Below are positions 16,226-26,049 of a DNA stretch of 64,000 nt, in pieces. The DNA lies in assembly GCA_902580275.1 (NCBI GenBank), contig CACHJZ010000001.1:62001-126000 (forward strand), given 5' to 3'. Made by a program: the position numbers and the translations under genes. Position 1 is the stretch's first letter, and each line of letters starts with the position of its first letter. The stretch comes from an uncultured Pelagibacteraceae bacterium. Its GTDB lineage: Bacteria; Pseudomonadota; Alphaproteobacteria; Pelagibacterales; Pelagibacteraceae. The notes under the pieces were generated by a model. The model did no database searches. It was not told the origin of the DNA and saw only the letters and a list, made by a program, of their open reading frames with translations.

Positions 16226-16810
16226 TTAAATTGCTTTATAACCAAATTCAAGCGAAGCGTCTGTAATTGAATGATATAAAGACTCTCCAAAACTTCTAAG
16301 GCACATAACTCTTATTTTATCAGGTTTATCATTAATAAAATCTAATGTGATAGCAATTCCATTAAAAATAGAATTTATTGATTCATTTTTATTTATGTCG
16401 TTAAAATTAATTGGGCAACCTTTTTTTAAAACCTCTCTTACACTTTTTCCTGACAGTTCAATTATTGCTTTTGAATGGGACAAATCAGTTATCGCAAACT
16501 CAACGTTAGAAAGATTTTTAGATATTTCTTGAAACAAATTACTTGAGTTTGATATTATGAGCCAATTATTTGGGCCCATCCATAATATTCTTGCATCCTT
16601 ATTTTCAGATACTTTTAGCTTATCAGGAAAATCTAAACCAGATAATTTATAATCATTAATATTTTTCTTATTTTTTTTAAACTTTACGATCTGGAAAATT
16701 TTAAAGTTTTTCAATTCTTTTATATTTATAATTTCATCTGGATTTTTATTTTTGAAATTACCATGATCTCCAACTAAATGAACGTTATTTAATGGTGATA
16801 TGCTTGTCAT
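16226..16810 (-). CDS. soxG: Sarcosine oxidase, gamma subunit
   Basis: A 194-aa protein of typical SoxG length with a GcvT-like fold. Supporting segments are LWMGPNNWLIIS, TDLSHSKAIIELSGKSVREVLKKGCPINF and CLRSFGESLYHSI, matching the SoxG pattern W-x-GPDEWL ... D-x-S-H ... RSFxEYL. It overlaps the end of soxA by 4 bp (ATGA). It is the smallest catalytic-core-associated subunit of heterotetrameric sarcosine oxidase. The homologous subunit of N-methylglutamate dehydrogenase (MgdD) is the alternative identity for the whole operon. Confidence 0.85.
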   Translation of the reverse strand: MTSISPLNNVHLVGDHGNFKNKNPDEIINIKELKNFKIFQIVKFKKNKKNINDYKLSGLDFPDKLKVSENKDARILWMGPNNWLIISNSSNLFQEISKNLSNVEFAITDLSHSKAIIELSGKSVREVLKKGCPINFNDINKNESINSIFNGIAITLDFINDKPDKIRVMCLRSFGESLYHSITDASLEFGYKAI

Positions 16811-19803
16811 GATCGTACTCTCTCTCCTTTTGGATCTACATAGTGCGACGATACAATTTCAACTGCTATAGTTTTATTTTTTAGTGGAGACATAGCATAT
16901 AGTTTTGAACCAATCATATTTTTTCCATCTTTTAAAATAGCTAGAGAAAATGGATTGTTATGTTCAACACTCCAACAAGAAGCTGATATATGTCCTAGTT
17001 TTGGATTAGGTAACTTTCCTTTAGGATCTTTTACAAGATGTGATCCTTCTGGAATACTTGTCTTTTTATCTAACGGAACTACCCCTACTAATCTTTGTCT
17101 ATCCTTTTCATTATAGGCTTTTTTCAGTAAAGATCTTTTACCTATAAAGTCTTTTTTCTTACTTACTAAACCATCTAAACCTGTATCATAAGGTATAGTT
17201 CTTCCATCTAATTCTGATCCAGCAACGTGGCCCATTTCTATTCTAAGAGTTGATAAAGCTTCAGTTCCATATGGTTGCAAATCAAAATCTTTACCAATTT
17301 CTATAATTTTTTCCCACATAAAGTTTCCATTATCTGACTCAACATTTACTTCGTAAGCAAGCTCACCAGAAAATGAAATTCTGAATATTCTTGCGTTAAC
17401 ACCAAATAAATTTGCCTCTACAAATCCCATAAATGGCAATCCTTCATTAGAAACATCTGTATCTGGAAAAAGTTTTTGCAATAAATCTCTAGACTTTGGT
17501 CCTGCAATAGCAGCGCCAGCCCACTGTTCGGTTGTTGATACAACATTAACATCAAGCTCAGGCCAAACTAGTTGTAAATAGTATTCTAAATGAGACAATA
17601 CATTAGCTGCTTGAGCAGTAGTAGTTGTCATATGGTAATGGTTCTCAGAAATCCTTGTAGTTGTTCCGTCATCCATTACGATACCATCTTCTCTAAGCAT
17701 TACACCATATCTTGCTTTCCCAACTGGTAGTTTAAGCCATGCATTTGTGTAAACTCTATTTAAAAATTCAGCTGCATCGGGACCTTTAATATCTATTTTT
17801 CCAAGGGTTGTTACATCACAAACGCCAACATTCTTTCGAACGTTTTCTGCTTCTCTTTTAGAGGCTTCAAACAATCCCTCATTTCCTCTTTTGTAGTATC
17901 TTGGTCGTAACCAAACACCAGCATCAACAAAAACTGCATTGTTTTTTTCATGCCAATTATGCATTGGAGATTTTCTTGTTGGTTTAGAGTGTTTTCCAAT
18001 TTCTCTTCCTACAATAGCTCCAATAGAAATTGGTGTATAAGGTGGTCTGAATGTTGTGTGTCCTACTGCTGGAACAACTTTATTTTCTATATTTGATACT
18101 AATTGTAATCCATTAAGATTACTTGTTTTACCTTGATCGGTAGCCATACCTAAAGTTGTATAACGTTTTACATGCTCAATAGATCTATAACCCTCTCTAA
18201 TTGCAAGTTCTATATCTGATACAGCAACATCATTTTGAAAATCTAAAAATCTTTTATATTTTTTCCCTTTTGGTAACGGAACACACCAAAACTTATCATG
18301 TTTAGAGTGTTTTTTTTCTGAAACTTTAGGTATTTGCTGGCTATTGTTATTATTAGTAATTTCTTTAGATAATTCAAAACCTTTGTCAAAAGAAGTTTTC
18401 AATGTTTCTTCTAAAGTAAATACTCCATTTGCAGAACCCAAGGTTACTTCTTTTTGTTTCGACTTATCTGGCACAAAAGCATCAATTTCCTCTTTAAACT
18501 TTGTCTTACCTCCTGATTGAGACGCAAGATGAATAGTTGGGGTCCAAAAACCTGAGACACAAATACAATCACATTCAATATTTTTAATTTGATTTAAGTT
18601 TTGTTTATCTTCAGATATTTCTGCAATATCACAAGATTTTACTTTCTTATAACCTTTGGCTGCAACTACAACATGAGAAAATTTAATATCTATACCAAGA
18701 GACTTTGCCTCTTTAATTATTTCTGAGTTACTGTCTTGTCTACTGTCTAATACAATTGGATTAATATTATTTTTTTTAAATTCGATAGCAGTTTCATAAG
18801 CGCTATCATTGTTAGTAAATACAATAGGTTTTTTTCCAACTAAAACTCCATAAACTTTCATGTATTCCTTAGCTGCGGATGCTAAGACTACTCCAGGTGT
18901 ATCATTGTTTCCAAAAACAATTGGTCTTTCTATTGATCCTGAAGAAATTACAACTTGTTTTGCTCTTATATACCAAAGTCTTTGTTTGGGAGTGAATTGT
19001 TCTGATTTTGGTAAATGGTCTGTCACTCTTTCAGACATTACTAGCATATTGTGATCATAGTAACCGAAAATTTGAGCTCTATTTTTAACAGTTACATTTG
19101 TCATTCCTTTAAGTTCTGTAATAATATTATCAGCCCATTCTTTTCCACTTTGATTATTAATACTCACATCTGATGTTAATAAACTTCCACCAAATCGAGG
19201 CTTATCTTCAGCAAGAATAACTCTTGCACCATTTTTTGCTGCAGCATAAGCACTTGCCAATCCAGAGGGTCCAGATCCAGCAATTAATAGATCACAATAC
19301 TCATATTTATGTTCATATCTTTCCTTGTCATGTTCTTTTGATGCAACGCCAAAACCTGCTGCTTTTCTGATAAATGGTTCGTATATTCTGTACCAAAAGC
19401 TTCTCGGCCACATAAATGTTTTGTAATAAAAACCTGCTGGTAAAAATATATTCAAAAAATTATTTATTGCACCAATATCAAAATTAACACTTGGCCAACA
19501 ATTCACACTCTTCGCTTCTAAACCCTCAAATAATTCCTGTTCTGTAGCTCTTACGTTTGGTTCTGTTTCACCATTTCTATATAATTGAACAATTGCATAC
19601 GGCTCGTCGACACCTGCACCAAAAAAACCTCTAGGTCTATGATATTTGAAACTTCTTCCTACTAAATGAACACCATTAGCAATTAAAGCAGATGCCAATG
19701 TATCCCCCTCATACCCAAAATATTTTTTTCCATTAAATTTAAATGAAAGTTTTTTTTCTCTATTTACTAATCCGATTTTATCTAATCTATAATTTTGTCT
19801 CAT
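16807..19803 (-). CDS. soxA: Sarcosine oxidase, alpha subunit (NAD-binding and folate domains)
   Basis: A 998-aa protein with the SoxA architecture. It has an N-terminal 2Fe-2S-like domain of the Sox/opine-oxidase type (HRPRGFFGAGVDEP), a pyridine-nucleotide disulfide reductase-like domain with the dinucleotide loop IAGSGPSGLASAYAAAKNGA near residue 175, and a C-terminal GcvT folate domain from about residue 610 (GVCDVTTLGKIDIKGPDAAEF, SFSGELAYEVN). The complex oxidises sarcosine to glycine and transfers the methyl carbon to THF. Gene order B-D-A-G matches bacterial sarcosine oxidase operons. MgdC of N-methylglutamate dehydrogenase has the same architecture; the divergent fhs gene favours sarcosine oxidase. 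Confidence 0.88.
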   Translation of the reverse strand: MRQNYRLDKIGLVNREKKLSFKFNGKKYFGYEGDTLASALIANGVHLVGRSFKYHRPRGFFGAGVDEPYAIVQLYRNGETEPNVRATEQELFEGLEAKSVNCWPSVNFDIGAINNFLNIFLPAGFYYKTFMWPRSFWYRIYEPFIRKAAGFGVASKEHDKERYEHKYEYCDLLIAGSGPSGLASAYAAAKNGARVILAEDKPRFGGSLLTSDVSINNQSGKEWADNIITELKGMTNVTVKNRAQIFGYYDHNMLVMSERVTDHLPKSEQFTPKQRLWYIRAKQVVISSGSIERPIVFGNNDTPGVVLASAAKEYMKVYGVLVGKKPIVFTNNDSAYETAIEFKKNNINPIVLDSRQDSNSEIIKEAKSLGIDIKFSHVVVAAKGYKKVKSCDIAEISEDKQNLNQIKNIECDCICVSGFWTPTIHLASQSGGKTKFKEEIDAFVPDKSKQKEVTLGSANGVFTLEETLKTSFDKGFELSKEITNNNNSQQIPKVSEKKHSKHDKFWCVPLPKGKKYKRFLDFQNDVAVSDIELAIREGYRSIEHVKRYTTLGMATDQGKTSNLNGLQLVSNIENKVVPAVGHTTFRPPYTPISIGAIVGREIGKHSKPTRKSPMHNWHEKNNAVFVDAGVWLRPRYYKRGNEGLFEASKREAENVRKNVGVCDVTTLGKIDIKGPDAAEFLNRVYTNAWLKLPVGKARYGVMLREDGIVMDDGTTTRISENHYHMTTTTAQAANVLSHLEYYLQLVWPELDVNVVSTTEQWAGAAIAGPKSRDLLQKLFPDTDVSNEGLPFMGFVEANLFGVNARIFRISFSGELAYEVNVESDNGNFMWEKIIEIGKDFDLQPYGTEALSTLRIEMGHVAGSELDGRTIPYDTGLDGLVSKKKDFIGKRSLLKKAYNEKDRQRLVGVVPLDKKTSIPEGSHLVKDPKGKLPNPKLGHISASCWSVEHNNPFSLAILKDGKNMIGSKLYAMSPLKNKTIAVEIVSSHYVDPKGERVRS

Positions 19804-20072
19804 TATCCAACTTTTTCTTCTGATTTATAAGTATTAAATATTTCATGTGTTGAGGTATCTCTTAGAACTTTTATCCATTGTCTACATCCAGATACATGAT
19901 GCCAAAGTTCTAAATGTTTTCCTCTTGGGCTTTTTCTTAGATATACAAACTCATCCCACTCTTGATCTGAAATTTCTTTGTTAAGTTCTGGTCTTTTTAC
20001 AGAAGCATCTCCACCATAAGCAAATTCATTTTGAGATCGTAATCCACAATGTGGGCACTTGATGTAAAGCAT
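19803..20072 (-). CDS. soxD: Sarcosine oxidase, delta subunit (zinc-binding)
   Basis: An 89-aa protein typical of SoxD. It starts with a CPHCG zinc knuckle (residues 6-10) and has a conserved His and Cys in WHHVSGCRQW that complete a single zinc site. WDEFVYLRKSPRGKHLELW is the family centre. SoxD is a structural subunit of the tetramer with no flavin. The gene abuts soxB and overlaps soxA by one base (TAATG), fixing the B-D-A-G order and implying fixed stoichiometry by coupled translation. Confidence 0.93.
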   Translation of the reverse strand: MLYIKCPHCGLRSQNEFAYGGDASVKRPELNKEISDQEWDEFVYLRKSPRGKHLELWHHVSGCRQWIKVLRDTSTHEIFNTYKSEEKVG

Positions 20073-21329
20073 TTAAGAAATCCAAGTTTTTGTTCCAAGA
20101 CCTTTTTCATCTATGAGATGACCAGTACTAAATCTATCTAATCTAAAACCAGCGTTTAATTCGTGAACTCTATCTTGAGCTATTGTGTGTGCAAAAGTAA
20201 AACCTGATGCTGGTGTTGCTTTAAATCCACCATAACACCATCCACAATTTAAATATAATCCTGCAATATGAGTTTTGTCAATTATTGGTGATCCATCCAT
20301 TGACATATCCATTATACCACCCCAGGTTCTTAACATATTTAATTTACTTAAAAATGGGAACATCGCAATTCCTTCTGTCAATACATGTTGAAGTGTTGGT
20401 AAATTTCCTCTTTGCGCATAACTATTATATCCATCCAAATCTCCACCCATTACCATTTCACCTTTGTCAGATTGACTACAATAAAAATGTCCGGCACCAA
20501 AAGTTACTACATGATCAAGAATTGGCTTGATTGGTTCAGAAACGCAAGCTTGCAATAAATGGGTTTCAATTGGCAATGTCATATTTAACATTTCTGCTAG
20601 AATTGAAGTACTACCAGCAACACATAAGCCAACTTTTTTAGTTTTAATATCTCCTCTTGAGGTTTTAATTCCTTGAATTTTTCCATTACTAACATCAAAC
20701 CCAGTAACTTCGCAATGCTGAATAATATCTACTCCCATAGAGTCAGCTTGTCTTGCGTAACCCCAAGCAACTGCATCGTGTCTAGCAGTTCCTGCACTGG
20801 GCTGCATCAGTGCACCGAATATTGGGAATCTTACATTGTCAGAAAAATCTAAAACTGGAACTTTCTTTTTTACTTCTTCTCTATCGAGCAATACTGCATC
20901 AATACCATTTAATCTCATAGAGTTTCCTCTTCTTGCGTATGCGTTCATTTGTGCATCAGAATGCGCAAGATTAATAATTCCTCTTGGGGAGAACATTATA
21001 TTGAAGTTTAAATCTTGAGACATGCTTCTCCACAAGTCCATCCCTTTCTCATAAAAAAGACCGTTTTCATCGTGCATGTAATTTGATCTGATAATAGTTG
21101 TATTCCTCCCAACGTTTCCACCACCAATCCATCCTTTTTCTATAACGGCAATATTTGTAATTTTGTGCTCTTTAGCTAAATAATATGCTGTGGCTAAGCC
21201 ATGACCTCCACCCCCAATTATGACTACGTCATATTCTTTTTTTGGTGTTGGATCTTTCCAGGCAACTTCCCAACCTTTGTGACCTGAGAATGCATTTTTT
21301 ATTAAGCTTAAAAATGAATATTTTTGCAT
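20073..21329 (-). CDS. soxB: Sarcosine oxidase, beta subunit
   Basis: A 418-aa DAO-fold flavoprotein. It has the FAD loop IIGGGGHGLATAYYLAKEH, the FAD-contact segment GGGNVGRNTTIIRSNY, and GTARHDAVAWGYAR, whose His corresponds to the covalent FMN attachment site of heterotetrameric sarcosine oxidase. The C-terminal FAD segment CGWCYGGFKATPASG is also standard. It is first in the operon, divergent from fhs across 94 bp of AT-rich DNA. Sarcosine is the likely substrate given DMGDH and BHMT in the same window; MgdA is the alternative. Confidence 0.9.
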   Translation of the reverse strand: MQKYSFLSLIKNAFSGHKGWEVAWKDPTPKKEYDVVIIGGGGHGLATAYYLAKEHKITNIAVIEKGWIGGGNVGRNTTIIRSNYMHDENGLFYEKGMDLWRSMSQDLNFNIMFSPRGIINLAHSDAQMNAYARRGNSMRLNGIDAVLLDREEVKKKVPVLDFSDNVRFPIFGALMQPSAGTARHDAVAWGYARQADSMGVDIIQHCEVTGFDVSNGKIQGIKTSRGDIKTKKVGLCVAGSTSILAEMLNMTLPIETHLLQACVSEPIKPILDHVVTFGAGHFYCSQSDKGEMVMGGDLDGYNSYAQRGNLPTLQHVLTEGIAMFPFLSKLNMLRTWGGIMDMSMDGSPIIDKTHIAGLYLNCGWCYGGFKATPASGFTFAHTIAQDRVHELNAGFRLDRFSTGHLIDEKGLGTKTWIS

Positions 21330-21423
21330 AAATTATTATAACTAATTTTAATTTATTTCTTTAAAAATTATATAATAAAGTATAGAAATCTGTTCCATAA
21401 TATAAAGCTTAAAGAAAGCATAT

Positions 21424-23112
21424 ATGGGCGCAGTCAAATCAGACATCGAAATAGCAAGAGCCGCAAAAATGAAGCCTATTAAGGATATTTTAGGCAAGAT
21501 CAAAGTTCCAGATAATAATAGCAGCTTTAGTCCTATGGGTAGGCATATTGCTAAAATAAACCTTGAATACTTGAATAAATTAAAAAATAAAAAAGATGGA
21601 CATCTAATTTTAGTAACCGCTATTACACCTACTCCTGCGGGAGAGGGAAAAACAACTACCTCTGTTGGGTTACATGATGGGCTTAACAAAATTGGTAAAA
21701 AATCAATAGTATGTTTAAGAGAGCCTAGTCTCGGACCATCGTTTGGTATGAAGGGAGGTGCTGCTGGAGGTGGTTATGCTCAAGTAGTACCTATGGAACA
21801 AATTAATTTACATTTTACTGGAGACTTTCATGCCATTACATCAGCTCATAATTTGCTATCTGCTTTAATTGATAATCACATCTATTGGGGTAACAAACTT
21901 AAAATTGATGATAAGAGAGTTGTTTGGAAAAGAGTTATGGATATGAATGACAGAGCTTTAAGGTTCATAAATATTAATACTAAAGGTGTTGCAAAAGAAT
22001 TTCCAAGAGAAGATGGCTTTGATATCACAGTTGCATCAGAGGTTATGGCAATTTTTTGCTTATCAAATGATCTAAAAGATTTGGAAAAGAGAATCGGAAA
22101 TATAACAATCGCATATAATACTGATGGCAAACCTATTTATGCAAAAGATCTAAATGCCCAAGGACCAATGACTGTTCTTTTAAAAGATGCAATAAGACCG
22201 AACGTAACCCAAACTTTAGAAAATAATCCTGCATTAATCCATGGAGGACCTTTTGCTAATATTGCGCATGGATGTAATTCGGTAATTGCAACAAAGTCTG
22301 CTTTAAAACTTGCTGACTATGTTGTTACAGAGGCTGGGTTTGGTGCAGATCTAGGTGCTGAAAAATTTTTAGATATTAAATGTAGAAAATCAAACTTAAA
22401 ACCAAGTTGTGTGGTTATTGTTGCAACAATAAGAGCCTTAAAAATGCATGGAGGTGTTGAAAAAGAAAATTTAAAAATCGAAAATGTTGAGGCACTAAAA
22501 AAAGGATTGGTAAATTTGGAAAGACACATAAATAATATAAAAAAATTTGGATTAACACCAATTGTAGCTGTTAATAGTTTCATTTTAGATACAAAAAAAG
22601 AAATATCCGCTGTAAAGGATTTTTGTAAAAGTCAAAAGGTTGAAGTCAGCGAATCTACACATTGGGCAGATGGTGGAAAAGGTGCAAAAGATTTAGCTAA
22701 AAAAGTTGTTAAAATATGCAAAGTTTCAAAAAAGAAAAATTTTAAGTTTTTATATGAGGATAATCAATCATTGTGGAGCAAAGTGGAAACTATTGCAAAA
22801 GAGATATACAAAGCAAGTTCAATTACTTCAGATGAAAATGTAAAAAAACAGTTAAAAATATTTGAGGATAATGGATATGGAAAATTACCTGTCTGTATAG
22901 CTAAAACTCAGTACAGTTTTTCAGTTGATCCTAAATTAAAAGGGGCTCCTACAGGTCATGAAATTTCTATAAGAGAGGTAAGATTATCATCTGGTGCTGA
23001 GTTTATTGTTGTAGTTTGTGGATCAATTATGACAATGCCTGGTTTACCAAGAGTTCCTGCCGCTGATAAAATAAAACTAAATAAAAAAGGTGATATAGAG
23101 GGATTATTTTAA
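21424..23112 (+). CDS. fhs: Formate-tetrahydrofolate ligase
   Basis: A 562-aa enzyme of normal length. Motifs are the P-loop [16 protein letters not shown], the folate/formyl-phosphate segment [23 protein letters not shown], and the C-terminal [14 protein letters not shown]. It interconverts formate, THF and ATP with 10-formyl-THF. In SAR11-type methylated-compound oxidation the reverse direction, giving formate and ATP, is the proposed energy-yielding use. It stands divergent to soxBDAG, which makes 5,10-methylene-THF, so shared regulation is plausible. Its last 9 bp overlap the end of gshB on the other strand. Confidence 0.96.
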   Translation: MGAVKSDIEIARAAKMKPIKDILGKIKVPDNNSSFSPMGRHIAKINLEYLNKLKNKKDGHLILVTAITPTPAGEGKTTTSVGLHDGLNKIGKKSIVCLREPSLGPSFGMKGGAAGGGYAQVVPMEQINLHFTGDFHAITSAHNLLSALIDNHIYWGNKLKIDDKRVVWKRVMDMNDRALRFININTKGVAKEFPREDGFDITVASEVMAIFCLSNDLKDLEKRIGNITIAYNTDGKPIYAKDLNAQGPMTVLLKDAIRPNVTQTLENNPALIHGGPFANIAHGCNSVIATKSALKLADYVVTEAGFGADLGAEKFLDIKCRKSNLKPSCVVIVATIRALKMHGGVEKENLKIENVEALKKGLVNLERHINNIKKFGLTPIVAVNSFILDTKKEISAVKDFCKSQKVEVSESTHWADGGKGAKDLAKKVVKICKVSKKKNFKFLYEDNQSLWSKVETIAKEIYKASSITSDENVKKQLKIFEDNGYGKLPVCIAKTQYSFSVDPKLKGAPTGHEISIREVRLSSGAEFIVVVCGSIMTMPGLPRVPAADKIKLNKKGDIEGLF

Positions 23113-24030
23113 ACCTAAACCGTCCCAAAAATCTTTTGCTAAATTTTTTCCTGTAAGATCTTTAAATTGAGGTAATCCAGTTGGAGATGTAACGTTTATA
23201 TCTCCAATGAGGTAACCATCAATTAAATCTATTCCTGCAAAATAAATTTTATCTTTTATTAAACTTTTGCTGATTAATGAGGAAATTTTTAATTCTTTTT
23301 TACTTAAGCCAGTTTTAAATGCTGTTCCACCTTGTGAAATATTTGATAAGTTAGATCCTGCTCTTGGAACTCTTTTAATTGCGCCTTTTACTTTACCCTT
23401 AATTATAAATACTCTTTTGTCTCCAAATTTTACTTTATTTAAATATTTTTGGACCATCAAATAATTATATTTTTTAATAAACAAAGATACTTTTGGTTTA
23501 GAAAATTTTTTTGTTAAAAAGAGTATATTTTTTCCTGCGTAACCATCTAAAGGTTTTATTACGATTTTCTTATATTTTTTGTAATGTTTGTGAATGTCCT
23601 TAATACTATTTGAAAAAATAGTCGGAGGCATAAATCTTAAAAATCGTGAAGAGTAAAATTTTTCAGATACATTTCTTATCGCAGATGGATTATTAATAAC
23701 TTTTTTTTGATCAATATTATCCAAAAAATATGTAGAATTAATATAATTCATATCAAATGGTGGATTTTGCCTTATTAAAATAAAAGCAGCTTTTGAAATA
23801 TTAAATTTAATTTTTTTATTTATTTTATAAAAATTTTTTTTACCTTCAAAAAAATATACCAGATGACCTTGAGCCTGGAGTTTAGAATTTATTATACTTA
23901 AATTGTCAGCTTCATACCAAAAAACTTTAAAACCTCTTTTTTGAGCCTCAATTGCTAATTGTAAAGACGTATCTGTTAATGGATTAATTGTTTTTAGGTT
24001 GTTAGATTGTATTGCTATAATTTTTTTCAT
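23104..24030 (-). CDS. gshB: Glutathione synthetase
   Basis: A 308-aa ATP-grasp enzyme. It shows the GshB pattern [57 protein letters not shown] and [12 protein letters not shown]. It joins gamma-glutamylcysteine to glycine. The 4-bp ATGA overlap with gshA makes a gshAB pair at the end of a long minus-strand run that starts near tmoX. The glycine produced by the betaine-sarcosine route would be a substrate. The 3' end overlaps fhs by 9 bp. Confidence 0.93.
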   Translation of the reverse strand: MKKIIAIQSNNLKTINPLTDTSLQLAIEAQKRGFKVFWYEADNLSIINSKLQAQGHLVYFFEGKKNFYKINKKIKFNISKAAFILIRQNPPFDMNYINSTYFLDNIDQKKVINNPSAIRNVSEKFYSSRFLRFMPPTIFSNSIKDIHKHYKKYKKIVIKPLDGYAGKNILFLTKKFSKPKVSLFIKKYNYLMVQKYLNKVKFGDKRVFIIKGKVKGAIKRVPRAGSNLSNISQGGTAFKTGLSKKELKISSLISKSLIKDKIYFAGIDLIDGYLIGDINVTSPTGLPQFKDLTGKNLAKDFWDGLGLK

Positions 24031-25271
24031 TGATTTAGATTTTTAAGTGAATCCTCAGCTTTTGTACTTTTTTTAGTGATCATGCTACTAACATTTTTAA
24101 GATATATTTCTTCATTATTTTTTTTTGAGTTTAATTGATTTCTAAATTTTAATCCCTCTTTTGATAGTTTTAAAAAAATATCCGACCATTCTAAAATACT
24201 TTTCCCATCTATTTCTGTGCCAAAACCTTTTGATGGACTATTAAAATATGCTTCTAAAATGTCTTTTTTTTTCCATTTATTTATAATTTCATATGTTTCA
24301 TTTAAATTTCCATAAAGAAGTCCTATTAAAAATGCTGGACCAGCACAATGACAGTCCCATTCGCACGCATCCAAAGATCTTATTTCTATGTAGCTTTTTA
24401 ATCTTACTTCGGTAAAAATTGTGGATAGATGCAATTCAAGATTACTTTTGTCAGCTTCATCTTGTTTTATTAAATCAGAATATGTTTTACCATCTGGAAA
24501 TAAATATTCGTTATTTTTTTGATAAAATAACAGTGGATAATTTAAAACAAAATCTGCATATTTTTCATAAGACATTTCTTCAAGAAAAATTTCAGGCAAT
24601 CCAGCTCTAGAAGTGTTTTGCCAAACTTTCGAACGATAAGATAAATAACCACTGAATTTGTTTTCTTTGATTGCAGAATTAGAAAATAATGCGATGCTTA
24701 TTGGTGTTAGATAAGATGCAACTTTAAATTTTTTTTTAAAATCTTCTTCATTCTTGTAGTCAATATTTATCTGAGTACCAGCTGTTTGATACATCATTTC
24801 TAAGCTTAGAGAACCATTTTTTGGCATTTCTTTTGTCATTACTCTGTATCTTTTTTTTGGATTATTTGGAATTTTATCAATACTCGAAAATGGATCGAAG
24901 CCTACTGATAAAGTTTTTAAATCAAAATTTTCACATGCTAAATTTAATTTTTCTTGAAATTCATATGACTCGGAACAGACTTCATGAATATTAGATAATT
25001 GACTACCAGATAATTCTATTTGATTTCCTGGTTCTAGAGTAATCATTTTTCCATTTTTTTTTAAACCAATAATATTTTCATCTTCTTTAATAGGTTCCCA
25101 ATTAAATTTTAAGGTAAAAAAATTGAAAATTTTTAATAAATCAGAGTAATCTGCCCTTTCATTACTTTTTTTTTTAAATAGAAATTTTTCATTCTCAACA
25201 CCAATAAATTGATCTGGTTTATTACCTGAAATAAAATGTTCTATTATTTGTTGCTTAGATTTAATTTTCAT
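24027..25271 (-). CDS. gshA: Glutamate-cysteine ligase
   Basis: A 414-aa protein of the plant/alphaproteobacterial GshA type (GCS2-like). Segments include FIGVENEKFLFKK, GNQIELSGSQLSNIHE (the metal- and glutamate-binding strand), QTAGTQINIDY, LPEIFLEEMSYEKYADFVLNYP and YIEIRSLDACEWD. It forms gamma-glutamylcysteine from Glu, Cys and ATP. It overlaps the upstream amidotransferase gene by 11 bp and gshB by 4 bp, so all three are translated from one message. It is slightly shorter than plant-type homologues (about 450 aa). Confidence 0.9.
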   Translation of the reverse strand: MKIKSKQQIIEHFISGNKPDQFIGVENEKFLFKKKSNERADYSDLLKIFNFFTLKFNWEPIKEDENIIGLKKNGKMITLEPGNQIELSGSQLSNIHEVCSESYEFQEKLNLACENFDLKTLSVGFDPFSSIDKIPNNPKKRYRVMTKEMPKNGSLSLEMMYQTAGTQINIDYKNEEDFKKKFKVASYLTPISIALFSNSAIKENKFSGYLSYRSKVWQNTSRAGLPEIFLEEMSYEKYADFVLNYPLLFYQKNNEYLFPDGKTYSDLIKQDEADKSNLELHLSTIFTEVRLKSYIEIRSLDACEWDCHCAGPAFLIGLLYGNLNETYEIINKWKKKDILEAYFNSPSKGFGTEIDGKSILEWSDIFLKLSKEGLKFRNQLNSKKNNEEIYLKNVSSMITKKSTKAEDSLKNLNQ

Positions 25272-26049
25272 TTAAATAATCAATCCAATTTTTCAATTCG
25301 ATCATTCTTAAATCCCTATTTGATATTTGATTTTCTTGCTCTATCATTTGAACATGATTATCAATTTCTTTTTGATCTTCAAAAGCCTTCTTTTCAATTA
25401 ATCTATCAGTTCTAAAATGGATTAATCTTATCATTTTATCGTATGATATCTCTGGGTGATATTGTATACCCCAGATATCACACTCATTAATTTTAAAATT
25501 TAGTCCTTGCACTTTATTAATTTTGTTTGATGATAAAAGTATTGCGTTATCTGGAATTTTTGAAACTTCGTCAAAATTAAATGCAGGGGTGTTAAAATTA
25601 TTTTTTTTATTTTTATAAAGAGGATGTTTTAGCCCGTTATCATTTATTTGTATTTGATGAGCGATTCCCCTATGTGTTCCTTTTTGACATTTCCTTACTT
25701 CTCCACCTGCTGCTGTAACAGCAACTTGCATACCCCAACATATTGCAAGAATTTTTTTTATTTTTTTTTGAGACTCTTTCATAAATTCAATTTGTCTACG
25801 AATTTCAATTGTATCATTATAAATATTTAAGCTACTGCCGCCCCAAATAAGACCATCGTACTCCTCAAGGTTTTTAATATTTTCAAAAACTTTAGGATCT
25901 GATGAAGGATTTGCTACATCAATTTCTAAATTTTTTGTAAAATATGCAATACTATCTTTTAAACTTTCTGTGTGTGTTTGAATGCCAGCATTAGTAAATT
26001 GCTGATTTTCCTCTTTAAGATTACCCTCTACTATTAGTATTTTTTTCAT
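25261..26049 (-). CDS. Class I glutamine amidotransferase-like protein
   Basis: A 262-aa GATase1 fold with a complete triad: Cys in AICWGMQV, His in IQYHPEIS and the Glu two residues after it. GLIWGGSSLNIY provides the oxyanion-side glycine pair. It resembles stand-alone GMP synthase-like amidotransferases and gamma-glutamyl hydrolases. It overlaps the Fe-alcohol dehydrogenase by 4 bp and gshA by 11 bp, so its position suggests a role in gamma-glutamyl or glutathione metabolism. That is inference: no synthetase partner lies alongside. Confidence 0.8.
   Translation of the reverse strand: MKKILIVEGNLKEENQQFTNAGIQTHTESLKDSIAYFTKNLEIDVANPSSDPKVFENIKNLEEYDGLIWGGSSLNIYNDTIEIRRQIEFMKESQKKIKKILAICWGMQVAVTAAGGEVRKCQKGTHRGIAHQIQINDNGLKHPLYKNKKNNFNTPAFNFDEVSKIPDNAILLSSNKINKVQGLNFKINECDIWGIQYHPEISYDKMIRLIHFRTDRLIEKKAFEDQKEIDNHVQMIEQENQISNRDLRMIELKNWIDYLNEN

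Noticed and set aside
16222-16290. Longer GNAT start overlapping soxG
   Set aside because: The extra residues read soxG codons in another frame. ATG 16221, just after the soxG stop, is sufficient.
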